From CADCTB01 sp036269435 (lineage in GTDB: Bacteria; Actinomycetota; Acidimicrobiia; Acidimicrobiales; AC-14), in assembly GCA_036269435.1 (NCBI GenBank), contig DATASA010000182.1, positions 1-42,147 of the forward strand: a DNA stretch of 42,147 bases, in the 5' to 3' direction. The first letter of the stretch is position 1; each line of letters begins with the position of its first letter. Position numbers and translations under genes: made by a program. The notes beneath the pieces are model-generated. The model saw only the letters and a list, made by a program, of their open reading frames with translations, did not search any database and was not told the DNA's origin. This document shows, one piece after another, positions 22,313-30,180 of this stretch.

Positions 22313-23758
22313 GTGACGGTGTACCTGGTCGGCGCCGGGCCGGGGGATCCCGGCCTGCTCACCCGTCGGGGGGCCGAGCTACTCGGCCGGGCCGACGTGG
22401 TCGTCCACGACCGGCTGTCCGAGATCACCCTCCTCGACCTCGCTCCTCCCACCGCCGAGCGCATCGACGTGGGCAAGTCGCCCGGGGAGCCGGTCGCCCA
22501 GGAGAAGATCAACCGCCTCCTGGTGGAGCGGGGCCGGCGCGGCCAGGTGGTGGTCCGGCTCAAGGGCGGCGACCCCTTCGTGTTCGGCCGGGGTGGCGAG
22601 GAGGCCGAGGCGCTGGTCGAGGCGGGTGTGGCCTTCGAGGTGGTGCCCGGCGTCACGTCCGCGGTCGCGGTGCCGGCGTATGCCGGCATCCCGGTCACCC
22701 ACCGAGGGCTGTCGACCTCGTTCACGGTCGTCACCGGCCACAGCCGCCACGCGGTGGACAACGACGTCGACTGGCACGCGCTGGCCAGGGCCGGCGACAC
22801 CATCGTGGTCCTGATGGGGGTGGCCCACCGGGCCGAGATCGCCGCCCACCTGCAGGCCGGAGGGCTGGCCGCCGACACACCGGTGGCCGCAGTGCGGTGG
22901 GGGACCCGTCCCGACCAGCGCACGGTCCGCACCACCCTTGCCGGCATGGCCGCGATCGGGATTGCGCCCCCGGCCATCCTGGTCATCGGCCGGGTGGCCG
23001 GCCTCGACCTCCGCTGGTTCGAAGGGCGGCCCCTCTTCGGGCGGCGGGTGGTCGTGACCCGGGCTCGGGCCCAGGCCTCGTCGCTCGTCGAGAAGCTGGC
23101 CGCTCTGGGGGCCGAGACGGTGGAGCTGCCCACCATCGAGATCGTCGGCCCCGCCGACGGGGGGGTGGGACTACGAACCGCGGCCGCCCGCCTGTCGACC
23201 TACGACTGGGTGGTCTTCACCTCGGCCAACGCGGTCGAGCGGCTGTTCGGCTGCCTTCGCGACGCCCGGGCCTTCGGCGCCGCTGCCGTGGCCGCAGTGG
23301 GTCCGGGCACGGCCGAGGCCCTGGCCCGCCACGGCGTGGTGGCCGACCTCCAGCCGCCGTCGGCCGTGGCTGAGTCGCTGGTCGACACGTTTCCGGCCGG
23401 TCCCGGCCGGGTCCTGCTGCCCCAGGCCGCCGCGGCCCGGGCGGTCGTGGCCGACGGCCTGCGGGACAAGGGGTGGGACGTCGAGGTGGTGGAGTCCTAC
23501 CGCACGGTGGCGGCCACCCCGGCGGCGGCCACGTTGGAGGCGGCGGCCTCGGCGGACGCCGTCGCCTTCACGTCGTCGTCGACCGTCACCTCTTGGTTGG
23601 CCGTCGCCGGTACCGCCGCCCTGCCGCCGGTGGTCGCCTGCATCGGGCCGGTGACCGCGGCGACCGCGGCCGAGCACGGCGTGCCGGTCACCGTGGTGGC
23701 CGAGGAGCACACCGTCGACGGGCTCGTCGCCGCCGTCGTCGCCGCCCTGAAGCGCTGA
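22313..23758 (+). CDS. cobA-hemD: Fused uroporphyrinogen-III methyltransferase/synthase
   Basis: A 481-residue bifunctional protein. Residues 1-240 are the SUMT domain: VYLVGAGPGDPGLLT, VRLKGGDPFVFGRGGEEAEAL, VVPGVTSAVAVPAYAGIPVTHRG. Residues about 245-481 are uroporphyrinogen-III synthase (VVVTRARAQASSL, VVFTSANAVERL, AFTSSSTVTSWL). The fusion closes the ring and then methylates uroporphyrinogen III toward precorrin-2, feeding the dehydrogenase in the same operon. This fusion is common in actinobacteria. GTG start with GAAGGG upstream. Confidence 0.95.
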   Translation: MTVYLVGAGPGDPGLLTRRGAELLGRADVVVHDRLSEITLLDLAPPTAERIDVGKSPGEPVAQEKINRLLVERGRRGQVVVRLKGGDPFVFGRGGEEAEALVEAGVAFEVVPGVTSAVAVPAYAGIPVTHRGLSTSFTVVTGHSRHAVDNDVDWHALARAGDTIVVLMGVAHRAEIAAHLQAGGLAADTPVAAVRWGTRPDQRTVRTTLAGMAAIGIAPPAILVIGRVAGLDLRWFEGRPLFGRRVVVTRARAQASSLVEKLAALGAETVELPTIEIVGPADGGVGLRTAAARLSTYDWVVFTSANAVERLFGCLRDARAFGAAAVAAVGPGTAEALARHGVVADLQPPSAVAESLVDTFPAGPGRVLLPQAAAARAVVADGLRDKGWDVEVVESYRTVAATPAAATLEAAASADAVAFTSSSTVTSWLAVAGTAALPPVVACIGPVTAATAAEHGVPVTVVAEEHTVDGLVAAVVAALKR

Positions 23759-23787
23759 GGCGGCCGCTCGCCGCGGCCCGGCCGGAA

Positions 23788-24231
23788 TCACCCCTGAAAG
23801 GGTTGAGCCGGCTCCTCCACCGCCCCGCCCGGAGCCAGCGCGACCTCGAGGGGGATGGAGCCCATGGGCTCGTCGTTGATGGTGACCGCCCACTCGTAGC
23901 GGCCCGCCTTGCTGAAGGCGATCGCCTCGAAGGGAAGGGCGATGGGGACGTACGACGGTGCGCCCGGCGTGGAGCCCGGCGCGTGGCCGACGTTGATCAA
24001 CGCCCGCGCCTCGGCACCCATGGCCTCGCCGTCGCGCATCAGGACGACCCGCAGATGGTGGTCGGTCAGGGCCTCCGAGTAGTCGACCTCGATGACGAGG
24101 ACGATGGTGAGGCCGGTGTGGGCGGCAGGGAAGGAGTGGGCGTAGATGCGGTCCCACTGGCCGCCGAAGACGTAGAGCTTGTTCTCGGCGACCCGGGCGG
24201 CGTCGGCGATCATCGCCGTCTGGAGCTTCAT
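23788..24231 (-). CDS. DUF6941-type hypothetical protein
   Basis: A 147-residue beta-rich protein: MKLQTAMIADAARVAENKLYVFGGQWDRIY at the start, then ALPFEAIAFSKAGRYEWAVTINDEPM. It matches what I recall of the DUF6941 family, actinobacterial proteins of unknown role with a probable Ig-like fold. No signal peptide. It faces cobA-hemD across a 29-base gap and is divergent from hemB. TACGGT (24240-24245 on the plus strand as ACCGTA) lies 8 bases before the ATG, so the message may be leaderless. Confidence 0.75.
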   Translation of the reverse strand: MKLQTAMIADAARVAENKLYVFGGQWDRIYAHSFPAAHTGLTIVLVIEVDYSEALTDHHLRVVLMRDGEAMGAEARALINVGHAPGSTPGAPSYVPIALPFEAIAFSKAGRYEWAVTINDEPMGSIPLEVALAPGGAVEEPAQPFQG

Positions 24232-24239
24232 CGCCGCCA

Positions 24240-24245
24240 ACCGTA
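24240..24245 (-). promoter_or_regulatory. -10 box TACGGT of DUF6941-type gene
   Basis: Minus-strand TACGGT, 8 bases before the ATG at 24231. It is back to back with the hemB -10 box (24279-24284), so the two promoters share a 60-base divergent region. Confidence 0.45.
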
Positions 24246-24278
24246 GGCGACGGGCCGAATCGGCGGCTTGCGCGGACC

Positions 24279-24284
24279 TACGCT
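24279..24284 (+). promoter_or_regulatory. -10 box TACGCT, leaderless start of hemB
   Basis: TACGCT ends 7 bases before the ATG at 24292, with no ribosome-binding site between. Confidence 0.55.
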
Positions 24285-24291
24285 GGGCCCC

Positions 24292-25269
24292 ATGAGCTTC
24301 CCCGCCCGGCGCATGCGACGGCTCCGGCGGACGCCGGCCCTGCGCCGCCTCGTCGCCGAGACCCGGCTGTCGGTCGACGACCTCGTCGCCCCGCTGTTCC
24401 TTCGGGAGGGGATCGACGCGCCCCAGCCGATCGGCTCCATGCCCGGGGTGGTCCAGCACACCCGCGAGTCGCTCCGCAAGGAGGTGCGGGGCCTGGCCGA
24501 CCTCGGGGTGCCGGCCGTCCTGCTGTTCGGCGTCCCTGCGACGAAGGACGCCGAGGGCTCGGCGGCATGGGATCCGGCCGGGATCGCCCAGCTCGGCCTG
24601 GCCGACATCCGCGAGGAGGTGGGCGACGCTGTCGTGGTCATGGCCGACCTCTGCCTCGACGAGTACACGTCCTCCGGCCACTGCGGCGTGCTGGCCGCCG
24701 ACGGCAGCGTCGACAACGACGCCACGCTGGATCGTTACGCCCGGGTGGCGCGGGCCCAGGCCGATGCCGGGGCGGACGTGGTCGCTCCGTCGGGGATGAT
24801 GGACGGCCAGGTGGCGGCCATCCGGGCCGCCCTCGACGACGGTGGCCATGCCTCGACGGCCATCCTGGCCTACGCGGCCAAGTTCGCCTCGCCGCTGTAC
24901 GGCCCGTTCCGGGACGCGGTCGACGTCCGCATCGCCGGGGGCGGCGACCGCAGCCAGTACCAGCAGGACTACCGCAACGCCCGGGAGGCGATGGCCGAGG
25001 TCGCCCTCGACGTCGCCGAGGGCGCCGACATGGTGATGGTCAAGCCCGCGGTCGCCTACCTCGACGTGATCGCCGCCGTCCGGGCCCGGTTCGACGTCCC
25101 CGTCGCCGCCTACCACGTGTCCGGCGAGTACTCCATGCTCAAGGCCGCGGCCGAGCGGGGCTGGATCGACGAGGCCGCCGTCGCCCTCGAGCAGCTCACC
25201 GCGGTCAAGCGGGCCGGCGCCGACGTGATCCTCACCTACCTGGCCCGGGAGCTGGCCGAGACCTTGTGA
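24292..25269 (+). CDS. hemB: Porphobilinogen synthase (ALA dehydratase)
   Basis: A 325-residue enzyme condensing two 5-aminolevulinates. The Schiff-base lysines lie in LAYAAKFASPLYGPFRDA and MVMVKPAVAYLD. The metal segment reads DLCLDEYTSSGHCG: two of the three zinc-type cysteines are kept and the middle one is Asp, a mix of zinc and magnesium types. AYHVSGEYSML is also present. ATG at 24292 is preferred to an earlier in-frame start because of the -10 box. Its TGA overlaps the hemL GTG. Confidence 0.96.
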   Translation: MSFPARRMRRLRRTPALRRLVAETRLSVDDLVAPLFLREGIDAPQPIGSMPGVVQHTRESLRKEVRGLADLGVPAVLLFGVPATKDAEGSAAWDPAGIAQLGLADIREEVGDAVVVMADLCLDEYTSSGHCGVLAADGSVDNDATLDRYARVARAQADAGADVVAPSGMMDGQVAAIRAALDDGGHASTAILAYAAKFASPLYGPFRDAVDVRIAGGGDRSQYQQDYRNAREAMAEVALDVAEGADMVMVKPAVAYLDVIAAVRARFDVPVAAYHVSGEYSMLKAAAERGWIDEAAVALEQLTAVKRAGADVILTYLARELAETL

Positions 25270-26531
25270 CGACGGGCCGCAACCAGGAGCTGTTCGACCG
25301 CGCCCGCGCCGTGATCCCCGGCGGGGTGGACTCGCCGGTGCGGTCATTCCGCTCCGTCGGGGGGACGCCGTACTTCGTGGCCCGGGCCGAGGGCGCCCAC
25401 GTGTGGGACGTCGAGGGTCGGCGCTACACGGACTACGTGCAGTCCTGGGGAGCGTCGATCCTGGGCCACGCCCACCCCAAGGTGGTCGAGGCCGTCCGGC
25501 GGGCCGCGGCCGACGGGACGTCGTACGGGGCGCCCACCGAGCGGGAGGTCCTCCTCGCCGAGGCCATCCGGGACCGGATGCCGTCGTGCGAGAAGGTCCG
25601 GCTGGTCTCGAGCGGGACGGAGGCGGCCATGACCGCGGTGCGGGTCGCCCGGGGCTACACCGGCCGGGACAGGATCGTCGTGTTCGACGGCTGCTACCAC
25701 GGCCATTCGGACACGCTGCTGGCCGCCGGAGGAAGCGGGCTGGCCACCCACGGCGTGCCGGGCTCGGCCGGCGTCCCTGCATCCGCGGTGGCCGACACCG
25801 TCGTCGTCCCCTACAACGTGGTGCCCGACATCGGCGACGACGTGGCCGCCGTGCTCGTCGAGCCGGTCGCCGCCAACATGGGGCTGGTCGCGCCCGCGGA
25901 GGGCTTCCTGGAGGGGCTACGGGCGGCCTGTGACCGCGCCGGCGCCCTCCTCGTGCTCGACGAGGTCATCACCGGGTTCCGAGTCGGCCGGGGCGGCGCC
26001 CAGGAGCGGTACGGGGTGACCCCGGACCTCACGTGCCTGGGCAAGGTCATCGGCGGCGGCCTGCCCCTAGCCGCCTTCGGCGGCCGGGCGGAGGTGATGG
26101 CCTGCCTCGCCCCCGAGGGCCCGGTCTACCAAGCCGGGACCCTGTCGGGGAACCCGCTCGCCACCGCCGCCGGGCTCGCCGTCCTCGAACTCCTGGACGA
26201 CGCCGCCTACACCCAACTCGCCGGACGGGCCGCGGAGCTGGCCACGGGCCTCAGCCAGGTGATCGCCGAGGCGGGGCTGGCGGTGTCGGTGCCCGTCGTC
26301 GGCCCGCTGGTCGGCCTGTTCTTCGCCGATGCCGCCCCCACCGACTTCGCGTCGTCCAAGGCGGCGGACGCGGCCACCTACGCCCGGTTCTTCCACGCCC
26401 TGCTCGACCGGGGGGTGGCGTTCCCCCCCAGCCCGTTCGAGGCTCTCTTTCCCAGCCTGGCCCACGACAAGCACGAGCTGGAGCGCACCATCGACCTCGC
26501 CGCCGCCGCAGCCGCCGCAGCTGCGGCCTGA
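25266..26531 (+). CDS. hemL: Glutamate-1-semialdehyde 2,1-aminomutase
   Basis: A 421-residue PLP enzyme that turns glutamate-1-semialdehyde into 5-aminolevulinate. IPGGVDSPVRSFRSVGG, SSGTEAAMTAVRVARG, the Asp in LVLDEVITGFRVG, and the PLP lysine Lys260 in TCLGKVIGGGLPLAAFGG are all seen. QAGTLSGNPLA is the closing marker. The C-terminus ends in a run of ten alanines encoded by GCC/GCA/GCT repeats. GTGA overlap with hemB shows translational coupling. Convergent with the zincin gene; the gap carries a duplicated 16-base unit (cgtttcgcggcctggc and cgtttggcggcctggc). Confidence 0.96.
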   Translation: MTTGRNQELFDRARAVIPGGVDSPVRSFRSVGGTPYFVARAEGAHVWDVEGRRYTDYVQSWGASILGHAHPKVVEAVRRAAADGTSYGAPTEREVLLAEAIRDRMPSCEKVRLVSSGTEAAMTAVRVARGYTGRDRIVVFDGCYHGHSDTLLAAGGSGLATHGVPGSAGVPASAVADTVVVPYNVVPDIGDDVAAVLVEPVAANMGLVAPAEGFLEGLRAACDRAGALLVLDEVITGFRVGRGGAQERYGVTPDLTCLGKVIGGGLPLAAFGGRAEVMACLAPEGPVYQAGTLSGNPLATAAGLAVLELLDDAAYTQLAGRAAELATGLSQVIAEAGLAVSVPVVGPLVGLFFADAAPTDFASSKAADAATYARFFHALLDRGVAFPPSPFEALFPSLAHDKHELERTIDLAAAAAAAAAA

Positions 26532-26591
26532 CCGTTTCGCGGCCTGGCCGTTTGGCGGCCTGGCCGGGTCGGGGATCGTCGGAAGGCGGCC

Positions 26592-26939
26592 TCAGCCCCA
26601 GCCCAGCTCGTCGAGGCGGGCGTCGTCGATGCCGAAGTGGTGGGCGACCTCGTGGACGACGGTGGCCCGGACCTGCCGGGTGACGTCGTCCTCGGTCCGG
26701 CAGATCGAGCAGATGTTCAGCCGGTAGAGCGTGATGCGGTCGGGCATGACCATCCCGGCGTAGCCGGAGTCGCGCGCGGTCAGGGGCACGCCCTCGTAGA
26801 GGCCCAGCAGCCCCGGCACCGCCGGACGGTCCTCCACCCGGATCCAGACGTTGTCCATCTGCCGGCCCAGCGCCTCGGGGATGCCGTCCAGTGCGTCGGC
26901 GACGAGCTGCTCGAACCGTTCCGTGCCGACGTCGATCAT
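26592..26939 (-). CDS. Zincin-type metallopeptidase family protein
   Basis: A 115-residue minimal zincin. The motif HEVAHHFGIDD fits H-E-x2-H-x2-G-x2-D (His96, Glu97, His100, Asp106). The N-terminal half is an alpha/beta segment (FEQLVADALDGIPEAL, NVWIRVEDRP). It matches the small actinobacterial PF06262-type zincin family, whose substrates are mostly unknown. The start has GGAGAGCC upstream. The sequence GACGTCGATCA around the start is duplicated about 20 bases upstream (26932 and 26955 region). Confidence 0.87.
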   Translation of the reverse strand: MIDVGTERFEQLVADALDGIPEALGRQMDNVWIRVEDRPAVPGLLGLYEGVPLTARDSGYAGMVMPDRITLYRLNICSICRTEDDVTRQVRATVVHEVAHHFGIDDARLDELGWG

Positions 26940-26990
26940 GGCGGCTCTCCGCCGACGTCGATCACGGCAGTCCGCCGAGGTTGACCAACC

Positions 26991-28253
26991 TCAGCCCTCG
27001 GGAACGACCCGGGCCAGGGCGGCGACGGCACGGTACGCGGCCTCGGCCGGGCCGAGCTCTTCCGGGCGGAGCAGGTTGGCCATGATTCGCAGCACCCACT
27101 CCATCAGGCTGCGCGAGTGCATGCCCGTGCCGACCAGGGCCCGCATGAGCCGGGGCCGGCCGATGATCTTGACGAAGGCCCGGGCGACCTTGAAGTACAG
27201 CCCGTAGGTCGCCTGGATCTCCTTCTCGTACTGGCGCAGGGCGAGGGCGTCGCCCGACACCAGGGCGGTGTCGAGGGCGTGGGCGGCCATGCGACCGGTC
27301 TCGTAGGCGTAGGCGATGCCCTCGCCGTTGAACGGGTTGATGGCGCCGATGGCGTCGCCCGTGCCGATCCAGGTGGGGCCGGTCCAGGGACCGACCGCAA
27401 GGCCCATCGGAAGGCGGCCGCCGGTGGGCGGACCGCACGAGGTCTCCGGCGAGATGCCCCAGGACGCGCACTGCGGGGAGGCGACGAAGGCTTCCATCAG
27501 CTTGGTGGTGTTCACCTCCTTCCACTGGCTGAAGGTGGAGAGCAGGCCGATGCCGACGTTCACCCGTCCGTCGCCGACCGGGAAGATCCAGCCGTAGCCG
27601 GGCAGGACGTTGCCCTCCCGGTCGCGCAGGTCCAGGTGGGACTCGATCCACGGCTCATCGTGGCGGGGCGACGTGAAGTACCCGCGAATGGCCATGCCCT
27701 GCGGCCAGTCCCGGTTGCGGGTCGTGCCCAGGGCCCGGCCGAACCGGGAGTTGGCCCCGTCGGCCACGACGACGTACCGGGCCCGGGCCTCCCTGGTCCG
27801 CCCGGCGGCCTTGTCCTTGACGAACGCGCCCCGGACAACCCCCTCGTCGAGCACGGGGGCGACGGCCTCGGTCCCCTGCCACAGCACGGCCCCCGCCTTT
27901 TCGGCCCGCTGGGCGACGGCGTGATCCAGGTCGTGACGGGTGACGACGTAGCCATGGCGGGGCATGCCGGGGACCTCGGGCCACTCCAGCTCCAGGACCT
28001 TGCCGAAGGCGACCGAACGCAGGCCGGAGAAGCGGTGGTGGCGGGCCAACTGATCCGACAGCCCCATGTCGTCGAGCTGGCGGACGGCGCGCGGCGTCAG
28101 GCCGTCGCCACAGGTCTTCTCCCTGGGATAGGTCTTCTTCTCGACGACGAGCACGTCGTGGCCGGCTTCGGCCAGCCAGTAGGCACACGCCGCGCCCGAC
28201 GGCCCCCCGCCGACCACCAGGACGTCATGCATGTCACCACTGCCGCTCGGCAT
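26991..28253 (-). CDS. FAD-dependent geranylgeranyl-reductase-family protein
   Basis: A 420-residue flavoprotein. The FAD-binding start is DVLVVGGGPSGAACAYWLAEAGHDVLVVEKK, then CGDGLTPRAVRQLDDMG, typical of the geranylgeranyl reductase group, and WIGTGDAIGAINPFNGEGIAYA as the second FAD contact. Family members saturate isoprenoid chains, including menaquinone side chains (MenJ type). Next to quinol-oxidising genes and a ferredoxin, a role in menaquinone modification is a reasonable guess. An ATG at 28232 (MHDVLVV) is an alternative start. It lies 28 bases after the cytochrome c gene. Confidence 0.87.
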   Translation of the reverse strand: MPSGSGDMHDVLVVGGGPSGAACAYWLAEAGHDVLVVEKKTYPREKTCGDGLTPRAVRQLDDMGLSDQLARHHRFSGLRSVAFGKVLELEWPEVPGMPRHGYVVTRHDLDHAVAQRAEKAGAVLWQGTEAVAPVLDEGVVRGAFVKDKAAGRTREARARYVVVADGANSRFGRALGTTRNRDWPQGMAIRGYFTSPRHDEPWIESHLDLRDREGNVLPGYGWIFPVGDGRVNVGIGLLSTFSQWKEVNTTKLMEAFVASPQCASWGISPETSCGPPTGGRLPMGLAVGPWTGPTWIGTGDAIGAINPFNGEGIAYAYETGRMAAHALDTALVSGDALALRQYEKEIQATYGLYFKVARAFVKIIGRPRLMRALVGTGMHSRSLMEWVLRIMANLLRPEELGPAEAAYRAVAALARVVPEG

Positions 28254-28281
28254 GGAACCGGTGAGGTCGTCCGCGGACGTC

Positions 28282-28965
28282 CTACAACTTCTCTCGCTCG
28301 TACGTGACGACGGCCTGGATCTCCTCGGGCGTCAACTGGCCCTTGAAGGCCGGCATGCCGCCGGACGCCGGGCCGTGTTGGCCCCCGGGCCGGGCCGGAT
28401 CGCCGTAGAGCATCCCCTTCGACGGCGCCGAACCCGTCTCCACCCACGCGATGTGGTCGGCCTCGTTCGGGAAGGTCAGCTTGGCTTCGCCGCCGGCCAG
28501 CTTGGGGCCGACCCCACCACCCCCGGTCGGGCCGTGACAGCCGCTGCAGCCGGCCTTGACGTAGATCTGGGCCCCGGTGAGTGGGCCCGCGGCCGCCTTG
28601 GGCTTGGCGAAGGCTCCCATGTAGATGATCCCCCAGAAGGGCAGGATGAGCAGCACCGGCATCATCCACACGGGGATGCCGGTGCGGGGGCCGCTCTCGA
28701 CGTGGGCGACGGGCAGCGAGGCGGGCAGAGGGGCCCCGGCCGCCGCGGCCACGCCTGAAGGCATGCCCACCCCGGCGGGAGCCGGCTCGACCGCAGCGGG
28801 GGTGGCCGCCGACGCCGCCGGCGCCGCCGCGGACGGGCCCGGCGATGCCGCCGGGCTGGGAGCTGCGCCGCCGGTCGCGCCGGCCGGTGCGCCGCCGCCG
28901 GGCAGCCCCAGGGCGGCACGCCTCTGGCGCGAGCGCTCGAGCAGGTAGTCCGGTACCTCAGTCAC
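28282..28965 (-). CDS. Membrane-anchored monohaem cytochrome c
   Basis: A 227-residue protein. Residues 4-20 are VPDYLLERSRQRRAALG, a motif shared with the subunit-IV protein. A long Ala/Pro linker follows, then one membrane helix (about 132-150, WMMPVLLILPFWGIIYMGAF). The C-terminal class I cytochrome c domain has CSGCH and a Met ligand in SGGMPAFKG. GTG at 28965 is chosen because TACATT lies 7 bases upstream and because the N-terminus then aligns with that of the other protein. It is divergent from the cytochrome bc operon and probably an electron carrier for it. Confidence 0.88.
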   Translation of the reverse strand: MTEVPDYLLERSRQRRAALGLPGGGAPAGATGGAAPSPAASPGPSAAAPAASAATPAAVEPAPAGVGMPSGVAAAAGAPLPASLPVAHVESGPRTGIPVWMMPVLLILPFWGIIYMGAFAKPKAAAGPLTGAQIYVKAGCSGCHGPTGGGGVGPKLAGGEAKLTFPNEADHIAWVETGSAPSKGMLYGDPARPGGQHGPASGGMPAFKGQLTPEEIQAVVTYEREKL

Positions 28966-28972
28966 GACCACG

Positions 28973-28978
28973 AATGTA
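28973..28978 (-). promoter_or_regulatory. -10 box TACATT of cytochrome c gene
   Basis: Minus-strand TACATT, 7 bases before the GTG at 28965, with no Shine-Dalgarno sequence. It probably drives the cytochrome c, flavoprotein and zincin genes. Confidence 0.55.
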
Positions 28979-29155
28979 TGCGTCGGACGCGCCAACAAGC
29001 CAAGCAGCGACGGCTCCGCCGCCGGACACCTCGCTCGCCCGGCCGGAAGTGACGCGGCCATGGCCCCCCACGTAGCCTTGGCGCATCCGGCCGCCGGCCG
29101 ACATGATGCTAAAAAACCGTTCAGGAACCGACTCGTCGCCGGGGAGGTCCCTGGG

Positions 29156-29176
29156 TAGAATGTGATCGCGTTCACG
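29156..29176 (+). promoter_or_regulatory. Promoter with strong Rex-operator match, cytochrome bc operon
   Basis: TAGAAT (29156-29161) is a -10 box. Overlapping and following it, TGTGATCGCGTTCACG (29161-29176) matches the Streptomyces Rex operator TGTGAAC-N3-TTCACA at 11 of 13 fixed positions. It would cover the transcription start, so a bound repressor should block initiation. Rex is encoded 10 kb away. CRP/FNR-type proteins could also fit TGTGA-N6-TCAC. The rest of 28979-29155 holds no gene, only an A-rich patch near 29110. Confidence 0.6.
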
Positions 29177-29189
29177 AGGGAGGAGCCCG

Positions 29190-29651
29190 GTGGTTGCGTT
29201 CATCTGCGCGATGCTCGTCGTCTTCCTGGGCGTGGGCGTCTGCATGTTCGTCGGAGCCCGGCGGCCGATCGGCACGCCGCTGACGTGGGGCGAGGCCATG
29301 GTCGCCGGCACGTTCGTCTTCGCCCTGATGCTCGTGGCCTACGGCGTCGCCCCCCACCAGTGGCTGTCCTACGCCGACAACACCCTGCTGTGGCGGGCCG
29401 ACAAGCTGCTCGTCGGGATCTCGTCGGGGGGCGTCGTGTGGGGCCAGAACGCCAAGAACCTCGGCGGCAGCGGGCGCATCATCATCAACTACCAGGCCAT
29501 CCGGGACATCATCGCCTCGGTCATCTACATCGTGTTCCTCGGCGGCCAGATCTACCTGTGGTCCGTGTGGCAGAAGCGTGGGCGCACCAAGCCGGGCGAC
29601 GTCGAAGAGGCCCGCTCCCGGTTCGGGCGTCCCGTGCTGAGAAAGGCATAG
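29190..29651 (+). CDS. Membrane protein of the cytochrome bc operon
   Basis: A 153-residue protein with three or four hydrophobic segments (FICAMLVVFLGVGVCMFVG, VAGTFVFALMLVAYGV, IIASVIYIVFLGGQIYLWSVW) and a charged tail. Start GTG with GAGGGAGGAG upstream, a strong site. I do not recognise a family. It opens the operon and directly precedes the ferredoxin gene (8-base gap), so it may be an accessory subunit or a membrane dock for the ferredoxin. Confidence 0.8.
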   Translation: MVAFICAMLVVFLGVGVCMFVGARRPIGTPLTWGEAMVAGTFVFALMLVAYGVAPHQWLSYADNTLLWRADKLLVGISSGGVVWGQNAKNLGGSGRIIINYQAIRDIIASVIYIVFLGGQIYLWSVWQKRGRTKPGDVEEARSRFGRPVLRKA

Positions 29652-29659
29652 GCAGCGCC

Positions 29660-30073
29660 ATGGCAAAGAACGACGCCAATCCCCCCATGCCCGCCTTCCC
29701 CGGCGGGTACGCCCTCCAGGAGGTCGAGAGCGACTACCTGGCCAAGGCGGTCAAGCCCAAGCAGTTCCTCCACATCGACCAGTCCGAGTGCATCATGTGC
29801 GAGGGCTGCGTCGACATCTGCCCGTGGAAGTGCATCCACATGCTCTCCACGGAGACGATCTCCGAGGCGCTCAACACCAGCGAGCCGGGCGACGACCCGG
29901 ACGACCACGTGGTGTTCATCGTCGACGAGGACGTCTGCACCCGCTGCGGCCTCTGCGTCGACCGCTGCCCGACCGGTGTGATCATCATGGGCAAGGCCGG
30001 CGTGTCGGCCAAGGACGGCGACGGCCACCAGCGTGACGAGAAGCACGGCTACGCCTATGGCATGCGGTTCTAG
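29660..30073 (+). CDS. 2[4Fe-4S] ferredoxin
   Basis: A 137-residue protein. Cluster I ligands are in CIMCEGCVDICP (Cys44, 47, 50, 54), with an additional Cys58 nearby. Cluster II ligands are in CTRCGLCVDRCP (Cys93, 96, 99, 103). About 30 residues lie between the two motifs, and there is a 40-residue N-terminal extension. The layout fits a soluble or subunit-type low-potential carrier such as those in quinone-linked complexes. Its position just before the cytochrome b gene suggests it passes electrons to or from that complex or the nearby flavoprotein. Confidence 0.9.
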   Translation: MAKNDANPPMPAFPGGYALQEVESDYLAKAVKPKQFLHIDQSECIMCEGCVDICPWKCIHMLSTETISEALNTSEPGDDPDDHVVFIVDEDVCTRCGLCVDRCPTGVIIMGKAGVSAKDGDGHQRDEKHGYAYGMRF

Positions 30074-30180
30074 AGCGACCAGGTGAACCGCCCCACGAGC
30101 GTGGATTTGCGTCGCCGGTCCCGGCTGTCTAGAGAAGGGCCAATGTCCAGCGAGGCGCCAGTGTCGACAGAAGGGCGAGC

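Noticed and set aside
23759..23787. GC-rich hairpin between cobA-hemD and the DUF6941-type gene as an intrinsic terminator
   Set aside because: GCCGC/GCGGC is short and no T-tract follows on either strand; too weak to call.
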